Shown in pieces: positions 44,986 to 53,637 of a stretch of DNA of 64,000 nucleotides (the first letter of the stretch is position 1; each line of letters begins with the position of its first letter). This DNA is from Nocardia bovistercoris (GTDB lineage Bacteria; Actinomycetota; Actinomycetes; Mycobacteriales; Mycobacteriaceae), in assembly GCF_015674855.1 (NCBI RefSeq), contig NZ_JADMLG010000002.1, forward strand, positions 755,280 through 819,279, given 5' to 3'. Both the position numbers and the translations under genes were made by a program. The notes under the pieces were generated by a model that was given only the letters and a program-made list of their open reading frames with translations, did no database searches and was not told where the DNA came from.

Positions 44986-45774
44986 ATGTACCTGGTCGGC
45001 GGACAGCACCGCGATCACATCAGGCTCGCGATCTCGGGCACCTACGGCACCGGCAAGTCGACGACCACCGAGGCGCTGTCGCTGGCGACCGGTATCCCGC
45101 GCACCCACGCCATGACGGCGCGGCAGCTGCTGATGGACATCGCACCGGGCAAGACGCTCAACGAGTTGAACTCGGTCGAACTGTTGCAACTCGGCCTGCG
45201 CCGCTTCGAGGAGCGGCTCAACAACGAGTCAGGCACCGAGTCGTTCGTCTCGGACGGCTCGGTGGTGCACGAATGGGTCTACGGCACAGCGCGTTTGAAG
45301 ATCGGCATCAATCCGGGCGCAGGTCGCCTGACCAAGGCCGTCAAATCGATCGCGGGTCTGGCGGGCAAAGCGCCGGTGAGCGAATACATCGACCTGTTCG
45401 GCGACATCGTGAAGGCGCGCGCCGCGCACCTCTACGACGCGTACATCCATCTGCCGGTGGAGTTCCCGCTGCCCGCCGACGGGCACCGCCCGGTATCCGA
45501 ACCATTCCGGAAGGTGTCCGACGAAACCCTGCTCGCGGTGATCCGCGGGCTCGGCGTGCACTACGAGGTGGTCGGCGGCACCGTGCACGAACGGCTCGCG
45601 AAGATCATTCACATCTTCGATCTCGACACCGTCATGCCGATCGACGAGGCGATCGAGGAAGCGCACCGTCGCGTCGGCAAGACCATCACCGCGATCGAAC
45701 AGGACGCGAGATACAAAGAAGCACAACGCAAGAAGTCTCTCAAGCGCAGGCTGAGCTACGCGCTGCGCTACTGA
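44986..45774 (+). CDS. P-loop (NadR/AAA_28-like) protein, second copy
   Basis: A 262-residue P-loop protein: Walker A SGTYGTGKSTT (17-27), THAMTARQLLMDIAPGKTL, and FVSDGSVVHEWVYG. Later YDAYIHLPVEFPL and VVGGTVHERL resemble the substrate and lid regions of nucleoside-type kinases of the NadR/AAA_28 group. It is longer than its paralogue at 42668 and has a basic C-terminal tail. GGAGGG precedes the ATG. Two related kinase-like proteins around one exporter suggest a two-subunit function or modification of the cluster's product. Confidence 0.7.
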   Translation: MYLVGGQHRDHIRLAISGTYGTGKSTTTEALSLATGIPRTHAMTARQLLMDIAPGKTLNELNSVELLQLGLRRFEERLNNESGTESFVSDGSVVHEWVYGTARLKIGINPGAGRLTKAVKSIAGLAGKAPVSEYIDLFGDIVKARAAHLYDAYIHLPVEFPLPADGHRPVSEPFRKVSDETLLAVIRGLGVHYEVVGGTVHERLAKIIHIFDLDTVMPIDEAIEEAHRRVGKTITAIEQDARYKEAQRKKSLKRRLSYALRY

Positions 45775-45787
45775 GCGGACCGCCGAA

Positions 45788-45824
45788 CGACGTGGGACCC
45801 CGAAACTTCCGGGGTCCCACGTCG
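45788..45824. terminator. Bidirectional terminator closing the AvrD cluster
   Basis: CGACGTGGGACCCCG (45788-45802) and CGGGGTCCCACGTCG (45810-45824) form a perfect 15-bp stem with a 7-base loop, between two convergent genes. Confidence 0.85.
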
Positions 45825-45834
45825 CGTTCCGGGG

Positions 45835-46461
45835 TTACGGAATGGTCAGCACCTGACCGACATCGATGACATCCGGGTTCTCGATGCCGCTGGCGTTCGC
45901 GATCTCGTGGTAGCGGTTCCCGTCACCGTAGAAGCGTTCGGCGATGGCCCACAGGGTGTCGCCGGGCTCGACGACGTGCGTCTGCGCGGCGGGCGGCGGG
46001 GGCGGCACCTCCTCGGCCGGTGCGGGCTGCTCCTCGGCGATGTGCTCGGCGACGGGCTCTTCCTCGATGGCCTCGATCACCGGTTCGGCCACCGGCTCGG
46101 CCACCGGTTGCGGTGCGGACAGCGGGTTTTCGGTGTCGGTGCCCGACGCCCACGCGGCGCCGCCGTCGGGCGCGTACAGGACCACGTTGCGGTCGGCCTG
46201 TACGACGAGGCGGTCGACGGCCTGGCCGTCGGTCTCGGTCGACCACGCGGCGCCGTCGGCCTTGTAGAGCACGAAATTGCCGTCCGTCTGCAGGGTCGCG
46301 CGTTCGACGCCCTGATCGTGAGTCAGGGTGGACCACACCACATTTCCGTCGGGCTCCGACAGCACCAGATTGCCGTCGTGCTGGAGGGTGAGGGTGTAAG
46401 CACCGCCGGTGAGGGACTGGCCGAGTCCCAGTTCTTCGCCTACGCGCAGCGTGTCGCCCAC
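45835..46461 (-). CDS. Bulb-lectin plus LysM protein
   Basis: A 208-residue protein. The N-terminal half is a bulb-type lectin domain with three QxDxNxVxY-type repeats: LQHDGNLVLS, LQTDGNFVLY and VQADRNVVLY. The first has Ser in place of the final Tyr. A Pro/Glu-rich linker leads to a C-terminal LysM domain, VEPGDTLWAIAERFYGDGNRY. The first binds mannose-like sugars, the second peptidoglycan. GTG 46461 follows AAAGGAA. No signal peptide is seen, so the route to the wall is unclear. Confidence 0.85.
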   Translation of the reverse strand: MGDTLRVGEELGLGQSLTGGAYTLTLQHDGNLVLSEPDGNVVWSTLTHDQGVERATLQTDGNFVLYKADGAAWSTETDGQAVDRLVVQADRNVVLYAPDGGAAWASGTDTENPLSAPQPVAEPVAEPVIEAIEEEPVAEHIAEEQPAPAEEVPPPPPAAQTHVVEPGDTLWAIAERFYGDGNRYHEIANASGIENPDVIDVGQVLTIP

Positions 46462-46710
46462 GTCGTTCCTTTCGAAGAGATGTGCAGAACATTCCGACAA
46501 CAGGTGCGCACCGAAAGATCTTGGCGTGCACCGGAGCCGACCATACTGGCCGCCGGGCCGGCGCGAAAGGATTATGTTCATGGTTCGCGGAAAGTTCACT
46601 GTCCGAATCGCCCGGAACGTGTTCTATTGCTGTGCAAACCCGCACGCGCGATGGCGGGGTTAGCTGCGGGGAGGCGTGCCGGTCCGTCGTGTCTGCACTA
46701 GGGTGGGGCC

Positions 46711-47166
46711 ATGGATCGGGCACCGAGCGCACGGATCGCGGCCGTCGTCACCGCGTTCGCCCTTGCGGCGGCCGCAGGCGGCTGCGGGTCCGGAGAGGAG
46801 AGCGGCCCGACGAGTTCGGCCGCCACGACCACACCCGCGAGCACCCCGTCGCGGGATCCGGAGGCGGCGGCCGGGCGCATGTTCACCGCCGATACCACGA
46901 TCGTCGGCGCGCGACCGATCCCGTTCACGACGTGGACACTCGCGGCGCCCGACCGGGTCGCCGTCGGATTCCAGACCGGGTCGCCGGAATGCTACGGCGT
47001 GGACGCGCGGGTCACCGAGAGCGACAAGGCGGTGACGATCGAAATCCGTTCCGGCACAAAAGCGAACGCCGTAGGGCGGATGTGCACCATGGTCGCGGTG
47101 TTCGGCACGCTCGAAGTGCCGCTGAAGGCGCCGCTCGGCGATCGAATGCTGCTCAGCGCGACTTGA
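46711..47166 (+). CDS. Putative lipoprotein
   Basis: A 151-residue protein. The N-terminal signal ends in AAAAGGC with Cys25 as the lipid-modified residue, followed by a Ser/Thr/Pro-rich spacer. The mature part has two cysteines (CYGV, MCTM) that could form a disulfide. The fold resembles small envelope lipoproteins of mycobacteria and Nocardia, but I cannot name a family. Confidence 0.75.
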   Translation: MDRAPSARIAAVVTAFALAAAAGGCGSGEESGPTSSAATTTPASTPSRDPEAAAGRMFTADTTIVGARPIPFTTWTLAAPDRVAVGFQTGSPECYGVDARVTESDKAVTIEIRSGTKANAVGRMCTMVAVFGTLEVPLKAPLGDRMLLSAT

Positions 47167-47242
47167 GCCACGCACCAGCCGATTTCGGCATCTGAAGCTC
47201 TGAAATGATTGTCGGGCAATCACATTCGGATAGCGATGCGGA

Positions 47243-47272
47243 AACGCCACGCACCGGATGGGGCGTGGCGTT
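47243..47272. terminator. Terminator between the lipoprotein gene and purH
   Basis: AACGCCACGC (47243-47252) and GCGTGGCGTT (47263-47272) form a perfect 10-bp stem with a 10-base loop between convergent genes. Confidence 0.75.
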
Positions 47273-47323
47273 CTCCCGCAGGGCGGCGTGAACCCTTCCG
47301 ACACCGTCCGCGATTCGACGCGC

Positions 47324-48928
47324 TCAGTGCGCGAAGTGCCGCGAACCCGTCAGATACAGCGTGACCCCCGCCTCGCGTGCGAGATCGATGGTCTCCTGGT
47401 CACGCACCGAACCGCCGGGCTGCACGATCGCGCGCACACCCGCCTGCACGAGCTGCTGCGGACCGTCCGGGAACGGGAAAAAGGCATCCGAAGCCGCGAC
47501 CGACCCCTGTACGCGATCACCGGCGCGCTGCACCGCGAGCCGCACCGCGTCCACCCGGTTCACCTGCCCCATGCCGACACCGACCGAAGCGCCGTCGGCG
47601 GCGAGCAGGATCGCATTGGACTTCACGGCACGACATGCGCGCCAAGCGAATTCGAGATCGGCGAGGGTGTCGGCGTCGGCCGCCGCACCTGCCGCCAGCG
47701 TCCAGTTCGCCGGATCGTCACCGTCGGCGTCGAGCACATCGCGCTGCTGCAACAGCACACCGCCGCTGATCGGACGCAACTCGACACCGGCGCGGCGCGG
47801 CGGCTCGGCCACCAGGATGCGCACGTTCTTCTTGCGCTGCAACACCTCGACCGCGCCGTCGGCATAGGACGGCGCGACGATGACCTCGGTGAAGATCTCC
47901 GCGACCTGCTGCGCCATCTCCACCGTGACCTCGCGATTGGCCGCGATGACACCGCCGAACGCGCTCACCGGATCACAAGCGTGCGCCTTGCGATGCGCCT
48001 GCGCGATATCCGCGCCGATCGCGATGCCGCACGGATTGGCGTGCTTGATGACGGCCACCGCGGGCGCCTCGTGATCGAAAGCGGCGCGCCACGCGGCATC
48101 GGCGTCGGTGTAGTTGTTGTAGGACATCTCCTTGCCGTGCAGCCGCTGTGCCTGCGCGAGGCCGACACTGTCGCCCGCGGTGTACAGCGCCGCCGCCTGA
48201 TGCGGATTCTCGCCGTAGCGCAGCACATCCGCGCGCCGCCACGTCGCGCCGACCCAATCCGGGAACCGCGTCGCGGGCGGGGTCTGCGCCGCGGCGGGCG
48301 CGAGCACACTCGTCATCCAGCTCGCCACCGCGACATCGTAGGCAGCGGTGTGCTGAAAAGCCTTGGCCGCCAACGCAGTACGTTCCGCGAGCGTGAAACC
48401 GCCGGACTTCACGGCGGAGAGCACCTCGTCGTAGTCGCCGGTGTCGACCACAACGGCGACCGACGGGTGATTCTTCGCCGCCGCCCTGACCATGGACGGG
48501 CCGCCGATATCGATCTGCTCCACGCATTCGTCGGAGCTCGCGCCGCTCGCGACCGTCTCGGTGAACGGATACAGGTTCACCACGACCAGCTCGAACGCCG
48601 CGACACCCAACTCGACCAGCTGATCCACATGCTCGGCCTTGCGGGTATCGGCCAAGATGCCCGCGTGCACCCGCGGATGCAAGGTCTTGACGCGGCCGTC
48701 CAAGGTCTCGGGGAAACCGGTCAGATCCTCGACCTTGGTGACCGGGATACCGGCATCGGCGATCCTGGCCGCGGTGGAACCGGTCGAGACCAGCTCGATC
48801 CCGGCGGCATGCAGACCGGTCGCGAACTCGACGAGTCCCGACTTGTCGTACACGCTCACCAGCGCACGGCCGATCGGCTTGCGCTCACCCGTCGCGTTCG
48901 AACGCTCGTTGCCCTCAGTCACCGGCAT
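47324..48928 (-). CDS. purH: Bifunctional AICAR transformylase/IMP cyclohydrolase
   Basis: A 534-residue enzyme catalysing the last two steps of IMP synthesis. The N-terminal cyclohydrolase has [26 protein letters not shown] and [11 protein letters not shown]. The transformylase part has [16 protein letters not shown] and [11 protein letters not shown]. It overlaps purN by 14 bp, the normal purN-purH arrangement. Confidence 0.97.
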   Translation of the reverse strand: MPVTEGNERSNATGERKPIGRALVSVYDKSGLVEFATGLHAAGIELVSTGSTAARIADAGIPVTKVEDLTGFPETLDGRVKTLHPRVHAGILADTRKAEHVDQLVELGVAAFELVVVNLYPFTETVASGASSDECVEQIDIGGPSMVRAAAKNHPSVAVVVDTGDYDEVLSAVKSGGFTLAERTALAAKAFQHTAAYDVAVASWMTSVLAPAAAQTPPATRFPDWVGATWRRADVLRYGENPHQAAALYTAGDSVGLAQAQRLHGKEMSYNNYTDADAAWRAAFDHEAPAVAVIKHANPCGIAIGADIAQAHRKAHACDPVSAFGGVIAANREVTVEMAQQVAEIFTEVIVAPSYADGAVEVLQRKKNVRILVAEPPRRAGVELRPISGGVLLQQRDVLDADGDDPANWTLAAGAAADADTLADLEFAWRACRAVKSNAILLAADGASVGVGMGQVNRVDAVRLAVQRAGDRVQGSVAASDAFFPFPDGPQQLVQAGVRAIVQPGGSVRDQETIDLAREAGVTLYLTGSRHFAH

Positions 48929-49526
48929 ACTCGCTCATCGGTATAACCGCCTTTCGTCCATCGGAGACAATGCCTCGCGTCGCGACGGCGGCGACGATCT
49001 CCGCCAACAACCGTCGCTCGACAACCTTGATGCGCTCGTGCAGGGTGGCCTCGTCGTCGTCCGGCCGCACCGAAACGGCCTCCTGCGCCAGAATCGGGCC
49101 GGTATCGACGCCCGCGTCAACCAGATGCACCGTCGAACCGGTGACCCTGACACCGTAGGCCAGCGCGTCGCGGACACCGTACGCGCCGGGGAAGGACGGC
49201 AGCAGCGCGGGATGAGTGTTGACGATGCGGCCGCCGAAACGCTCGAGGAACACCGGTCCGAGCAGTTTCATGAAGCCGGCGCAGACCACGAAATCCGGGT
49301 CGTATGCGGCGACCGCCTCGGTGAGCGCGGCATCCCAGGCGGACCGGTCGGCGAAATCACCGAGGGCGATCTTGAAATGCGGGATGCTTGCCGCGTCCGC
49401 GTGCGCCGTCGCGGGGCAGTCCCGGTCGACGCCGACGGCGCGGATCTGGGCGGGGTACTCCGGGGAGGAGGCGGCGTCGAGCAGGGCGCGTAACAGCGAA
49501 CCGGTACCCGAGGCGAGTACCACCAC
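48915..49526 (-). CDS. purN: Phosphoribosylglycinamide formyltransferase
   Basis: The protein has [17 protein letters not shown] for substrate binding, [20 protein letters not shown] followed by [13 protein letters not shown] with the catalytic His, and the Asp of [10 protein letters not shown]. It formylates GAR in purine synthesis. The first ATG/GTG/TTG is GTG 49526, but it has no ribosome site. A CTG at 49574 is in frame, seven bases after AGGAG, and would add a 16-residue N-terminus beginning SSSNAKWS. The annotated length of 203 residues may therefore be short. Confidence 0.93.
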   Translation of the reverse strand: MVVLASGTGSLLRALLDAASSPEYPAQIRAVGVDRDCPATAHADAASIPHFKIALGDFADRSAWDAALTEAVAAYDPDFVVCAGFMKLLGPVFLERFGGRIVNTHPALLPSFPGAYGVRDALAYGVRVTGSTVHLVDAGVDTGPILAQEAVSVRPDDDEATLHERIKVVERRLLAEIVAAVATRGIVSDGRKAVIPMSEYAGD

Positions 49527-49701
49527 ACCCGCCGGATGTGCGGCGGGGCTCCATTTGGCGTTGGAGGAACTCAGAGCTCCACTCCTGGGACTAGGTCGGA
49601 ACGGCGACCGAACGGGCGCACAGGTAAGCGTAGTGGTGTCGGTTGGGTCACTTTCGACCGGTAGGAGGGCTGTGTTTATTGGCGGCGACTCCGTCGCCGC
49701 G

Positions 49702-49795
49702 GGTTCGCGGCCCTGGGAGTCTCGCGTCCCAGCGGTCGATACTTGCTCCTGCGTCGCATCGTCTCGACCGCTGGGACGCGAGACGGCCGCGAACC
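49702..49795. repeat. Long inverted repeat upstream of purN
   Basis: The inner arms (49720-49739 and 49764-49783) are 20 bp and pair perfectly around a 24-base loop. Outer arms GGTTCGCGGCC (49702-49712) and GGCCGCGAACC (49785-49795) extend the stem after an asymmetric bulge. It could be a 5' leader structure of purN-purH or a miniature mobile element; no target duplication or transposase was seen. Confidence 0.8.
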
Positions 49796-49802
49796 GTCGC
49801 TC

Positions 49803-50030
49803 GTCGGGCTCGCTCCCGACGGGGCTGGGTGGGTAGGGATGTTGCGGGTTTGGGTGTACCGGGCGAGTGGGGATGATGCCAGGCGACGTGGACTGTCACT
49901 GGTTGGGCTCGCTCCCGGCGGCGCTGGGTAAGTGGGGATGGAGCGGTTGGGGTGTACCGGTCGGGGTCAGTGGTGGGGATGTTTTGCGAGACGGCGCGGG
50001 CTGTCGCTCATCGGGCTCACCCCCGACTGG
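49803..50030. repeat. Three degenerate hairpin repeats spaced about 100 bp apart
   Basis: GTCGGGCTCGCTCCCGAC at 49803-49820 is a 6-bp hairpin. Diverged copies occur near 49902-49919 (TTGGGCTCGCTCCCGG) and 50010-50027 (ATCGGGCTCACCCCCGAC). Similar sequence around each copy (TGTCGCT before, GGGTGAGTGGGG-like after) shows that they arose by duplication of a unit of roughly 100 bp. Confidence 0.6.
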
Positions 50031-50114
50031 GCGGGGTGAGTGGGGTGTTGCAGGTGGGGTTTAGCGGGCGGGGCTGGTGAGTGGGGTGTTGCGAGGCCGC
50101 GCGGACCGTGTGGG

Positions 50115-51959
50115 TCAGCGGTTGCGTCTTGGGGTGGGTTCTTCGGAGTAGGTCTCGACTATCTCGGCGTCCAGGATTTCGGGGAGGGGGGCGGATCTTG
50201 GGGGGCGGACCGGGAGGGTGGTTTGCTCGTCCAGGAGTTCGGCGTCGAAGGGGACGCTGTCGTGGTCGTCGAGGTAGGGGTTCGCCTCGGTGGCGTGGGT
50301 GCGTGTGTCGTCCCGAGAGTGGGGTCGGTCCGGGTGTGGGCGGCTGTCGGAGAAGTGGCTCTGGGTTTCGGGGTTCGCTTCGCGGTCTGTGTGGTCGCTG
50401 TCCGCGTAGGCGTCGTCGTGGTCGCCGAAATCGTCGTCGTATTCGTAGTTGTCGGCGTAGCCGTCGTGGTCGTCGTATGTTTCGTAGCCTTCGTCGTCCT
50501 CGTAGTCGTCGTCCTCATAGCTGTGGTCGTCGTAGTCGTGGTCGTCGTAGTCGTGGTCGTCGTAGTCGTGGTCGTCGTAGCCTTCGAGTTCCTCGTAGTC
50601 GTCGCGTCGGTCCGCGTACCCGTAGTCCTCGTGGTCTGCCTGGTCTTCGTACTCGTCGGGCGCGGCGTCGATGTCGCGGGTGGGCAGTCCGCCGACGGGG
50701 ACGACGAACCAGCGGCCGAACAGCAGGCCCGCGTAGCCTGCGATCGCCAGCCAGGCGAAGGTCACCACCGCGAAGATCGGCAGATCGATACCGACGTGGC
50801 CGAACGAGCCGAGGTCGCCGCCCGCGACGCCGGCGAGCAGTAGGAGGGCGAGGGTGGCGAGTGCGGCGGAGGTGAGTGTGGCCCACGGGGTGCGGGGTTG
50901 GTCGGGTGCGGTGCGGGCGGCGTCGAGTCCGCCGAGTACGCCGACGGTGGCGGGAATCAGCAGCAGCGCCGCCCACCATGCGGCGGCGGGGCCTGCCGGG
51001 ATCACCGCCGACAGCGGCACCGCGGGGATCGGTCCGCCCGTTACCGCGAAGATGTTGACGGAGGCGTCGCCGAATTCGACGCCGGACCCGACAAGCACGC
51101 CGACCGTGCCGAGCACCGCGTTCGGCAGGTACGCCACCGACAGCAGGGTCAGGCCGAGGGCGCCGACGGCGTTGCCCGAGGTCGCGTAGGTGTCGCCGAG
51201 CCGCGACCAGTGCGCGAGGAACGAGATCAGCGTCACCGCCGCCGCGCAGCCGAGCAGCCGCGCCACCGTGCGGCCCGCGGTGTAGGCGCCCGCCACCGCC
51301 CACTCGGGTGCGCGCAGCGCGACGGCTACCGCGCGTGGGTCACGGCTCGCGATACCGGCGACGGCCGCGACCAGGTACAGGCCGCTCACCCACGCGAAGG
51401 CCGCGAAGGTGTTCGGCGGCTGCAGGGCGATCACCGCCGAAGCGTCCTCGGCGACCGCGAGGCAGACCGCGGTCACCAACAGCGGACCCGAGAGCGCGGC
51501 GGCGGCGATCCGGCCCAGGTCGGCGCGGGTGCTGTCGGGTTCGACCGCGCGGGCGCAGTCGCGGGCGGTCAGCCACAGCAGCAACGCGGTCGGCAGCAGG
51601 GGTAGCAGCCCGAGCGAGGTCTTCCCGATGACCAGCGGAACCTGGTGCACGGCAAGCCAACTCGCGGCGATGGCGCCGGAGAAGCCGTCGAGTCCGCTGT
51701 TCGCGCTCAACAGCACGACCAGTACCGTCGCCGTGCCGAGCGCGAGCGCGATGGTCGGAGTGCGCGCCGCGACGAACAGCAGCGCCCGCGCGCGTTCGGG
51801 GGTCAGCCACAGGAAACCGGCGTCGTCGCCGTCGGTATCGCGTCCGCTCCGCCGCGTCCCCCGGCGCGATTCCCGCGCGGTACGTCCCCGCACCCCGTCC
51901 GCCGCGGCGCGACGTCCTCCCGCGGCCCGGCGGACAAGGGAATTCCTCGTGGAGCTCAT
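50115..51959 (-). CDS. perM: Cell division membrane protein PerM (DUF6350)
   Basis: A 614-residue integral membrane protein: a basic cytoplasmic N-terminus, about nine to ten helices between residues 60 and 430, and a very acidic cytoplasmic tail. The tail has repeated YDDHD units, encoded by a 15-bp tandem repeat. The core matches PerM (Rv0955), which supports division and chronic survival in mycobacteria. The neighbourhood, between the DUF5336 gene and purN-purH, is the same as in M. tuberculosis. ATG 51959 is preferred over a longer frame. Confidence 0.85.
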   Translation of the reverse strand: MSSTRNSLVRRAAGGRRAAADGVRGRTARESRRGTRRSGRDTDGDDAGFLWLTPERARALLFVAARTPTIALALGTATVLVVLLSANSGLDGFSGAIAASWLAVHQVPLVIGKTSLGLLPLLPTALLLWLTARDCARAVEPDSTRADLGRIAAAALSGPLLVTAVCLAVAEDASAVIALQPPNTFAAFAWVSGLYLVAAVAGIASRDPRAVAVALRAPEWAVAGAYTAGRTVARLLGCAAAVTLISFLAHWSRLGDTYATSGNAVGALGLTLLSVAYLPNAVLGTVGVLVGSGVEFGDASVNIFAVTGGPIPAVPLSAVIPAGPAAAWWAALLLIPATVGVLGGLDAARTAPDQPRTPWATLTSAALATLALLLLAGVAGGDLGSFGHVGIDLPIFAVVTFAWLAIAGYAGLLFGRWFVVPVGGLPTRDIDAAPDEYEDQADHEDYGYADRRDDYEELEGYDDHDYDDHDYDDHDYDDHSYEDDDYEDDEGYETYDDHDGYADNYEYDDDFGDHDDAYADSDHTDREANPETQSHFSDSRPHPDRPHSRDDTRTHATEANPYLDDHDSVPFDAELLDEQTTLPVRPPRSAPLPEILDAEIVETYSEEPTPRRNR

Positions 51960-52176
51960 GACATTCGAGCGTGTCAGCTCGGCCCCCGCCGGTGGTGAAG
52001 GCGCGCCGTGACCGGCCGGGGATGACCGGGACACGCCGCAAATCACGCCTCACCAGCCGCGACTGCCCGCTCCTTCGCGCAGCCCGCCCGCGACACAGAA
52101 CGACTCCGGCCACGCAACACCGACACACAGCCCACGAAGCCGATCCCGGTTCAGTAGACCGCCGCCCCCTTACTCA

Positions 52177-52309
52177 GCGGCAACTCGACCCACGAGCGGC
52201 AACTCGACCCACGAGCGGCAACTCGACCCACGAGCGGCAACTCGACCCACGAGCGGCAACTCGACCCACGAGCGGCAACTCGACCCACGAGCGGCAACTC
52301 GACCCACGA
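52177..52309. repeat. Seven tandem copies of a 19-bp unit
   Basis: The unit GCGGCAACTCGACCCACGA occurs seven times without interruption. Its CGACCCACGA core equals the outer part of the left arm of the adjacent terminator (52300-52349), so the array looks like an expansion of that arm. The copies are identical, as in recent or contractable minisatellites. Confidence 0.95.
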
Positions 52310-52349
52310 GCGCCCGGAATCGCTGCGGATTCCGGGCGCTCGTGGGTCG
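52300..52349 (-). terminator. Terminator of the DUF5336 gene
   Basis: A perfect 22-bp stem (52300-52321 with 52328-52349) and a 6-base loop, 14 bases past the stop codon on the minus strand. Its far arm continues into the 19-bp repeat array. Confidence 0.85.
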
Positions 52350-52363
52350 TTGTCGAGTTACGA

Positions 52364-53461
52364 CTACTTGTTGTCCTCGGAGGGACGGAACGCGCGTGTG
52401 GCGTCGGCGGACGGGTCTTGACCCTGCTCACCGCCGAAGGGCTGGGCCTGCTGACCGCCCTGCTGGGCGGGACTCTGACCGTAGCCCTGCTGGGGCGCGC
52501 CGTACTGCTGTCCTTGGCCGCCGGTGCCGAAGTGCTGGGTGGCGCTCTCGTCGGGACGCGGCTGGGCGGAGGGGCCGCTCGCGTACGGCGAGCCCTGCTG
52601 CGGCGCGCCGTACCCGGGCTGCTGACCGTAGGACGGCTGCTGGCCGAACGGCGACTGCGACTGCGGCGGCTGACCGTAGCCGGACTGGCTCGGCTGACCC
52701 TGACCGTACGGCTGTTGACCGTAGGGCTGCTGCTGCACCGGGTACTGCGGCGCGGACTGCTGACCGCCGTAGGAGGGCTGGCCGTACTGCCCTTGCGGCT
52801 GGCCGTAGGAGCCGCCGGGCTGGCTCTGGCCGTAGGGCTGTTGACCGCCGAATCCGCCCTGGTTGTATCCGCCCGTCGGCGGCGCTTGCGGGGTGGCAGG
52901 TTTCGGCGCGGGCGGTTTGAGGATGCCCGCCTCGAACAGCACCGCCGCGACGGCGAGCCCGGCCTGCACGAGGGAGAGCAGGATCAGCAGGTAGGCGCCC
53001 CACTTCAGCTCGAAGCCCTCGGGCAGGTAGAAGGAGGTGAACAGCACGCCGAGGAATCCGGCGAGCGCGGCGGCGGCCGCGACGCCCTTCCAGTTCTGCT
53101 TGGGCAGCAGTGAGAGACCCGCGAGCACGCCCGCGAACAGCAGGACCGTCAGCAGTCCGGTGATCACCTCGAAGCCGGAGGCGTTATCGCCCGAGATGGT
53201 CTCCCCGTTGACGGGATTGACGAATTCACGCGCCGCGTAGGGCAGGAATCCGATCAGGAAGTTGATCGCACCGAGCGCCGCGACCGCGACCACCAGGATG
53301 AAGGGCAGTCCGCCCTTCGGGGTCGAATCGGCGGTGGAACCAGCGTCGGAACCCGAAGCACTCGCCCCGGAGGTGGCACCACCCGGCGTCTGGCCGGGGT
53401 TCGATGCTGCGGGGGGCGTCGCGGGCGTGTTGTACCCGGATCCCCCGGTCGGGTAGGACAT
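52364..53461 (-). CDS. DUF5336 membrane protein with Gln/Gly/Pro-rich tail
   Basis: A 365-residue protein with four hydrophobic helices (about 51-71, 93-113, 122-142 and 153-177) after a Thr/Ser/Gly-rich start, and a long tail of QQPYGQ and GYGQP-like repeats. It equals Rv0954 of M. tuberculosis in position and layout (34-kDa antigen type, DUF5336). AGGAG lies before ATG 53461. Its role is unknown; the gene is conserved between sucCD and perM, hinting at growth or envelope functions. Confidence 0.85.
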   Translation of the reverse strand: MSYPTGGSGYNTPATPPAASNPGQTPGGATSGASASGSDAGSTADSTPKGGLPFILVVAVAALGAINFLIGFLPYAAREFVNPVNGETISGDNASGFEVITGLLTVLLFAGVLAGLSLLPKQNWKGVAAAAALAGFLGVLFTSFYLPEGFELKWGAYLLILLSLVQAGLAVAAVLFEAGILKPPAPKPATPQAPPTGGYNQGGFGGQQPYGQSQPGGSYGQPQGQYGQPSYGGQQSAPQYPVQQQPYGQQPYGQGQPSQSGYGQPPQSQSPFGQQPSYGQQPGYGAPQQGSPYASGPSAQPRPDESATQHFGTGGQGQQYGAPQQGYGQSPAQQGGQQAQPFGGEQGQDPSADATRAFRPSEDNK

Positions 53462-53637
53462 GTCGTCGTCTCCTACTAGGTCGAGTCGTACGTCGTGTTC
53501 GGCTGGATCACTTCTGACGCTACTGCACGTCACCGTTCGGGTCACCCTCGACGAACTGGCCGTACGACCACGGGCCTCGAACGCAAGAGACCGCCGCGGA
53601 CGCAGCCGCGACGGCCTCCGGTATCCGACCGCTGGGA

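Larger units (their letters stand above)
49575..50114. other. Structured intergenic region between perM and purN
   Basis: No convincing gene. It contains the long inverted repeat (49702-49795) and three copies of a small hairpin (49803-50030) described separately. The strand composition is odd: the plus strand from 49830 to 50110 is G-rich with many GTGGGG runs. Confidence 0.5.
51960..52363. other. Region between perM and the DUF5336 gene
   Basis: No gene seen. It contains the 19-bp tandem repeats and the terminator hairpin listed separately, and about 200 bp before perM that should hold its promoter. Confidence 0.5.
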
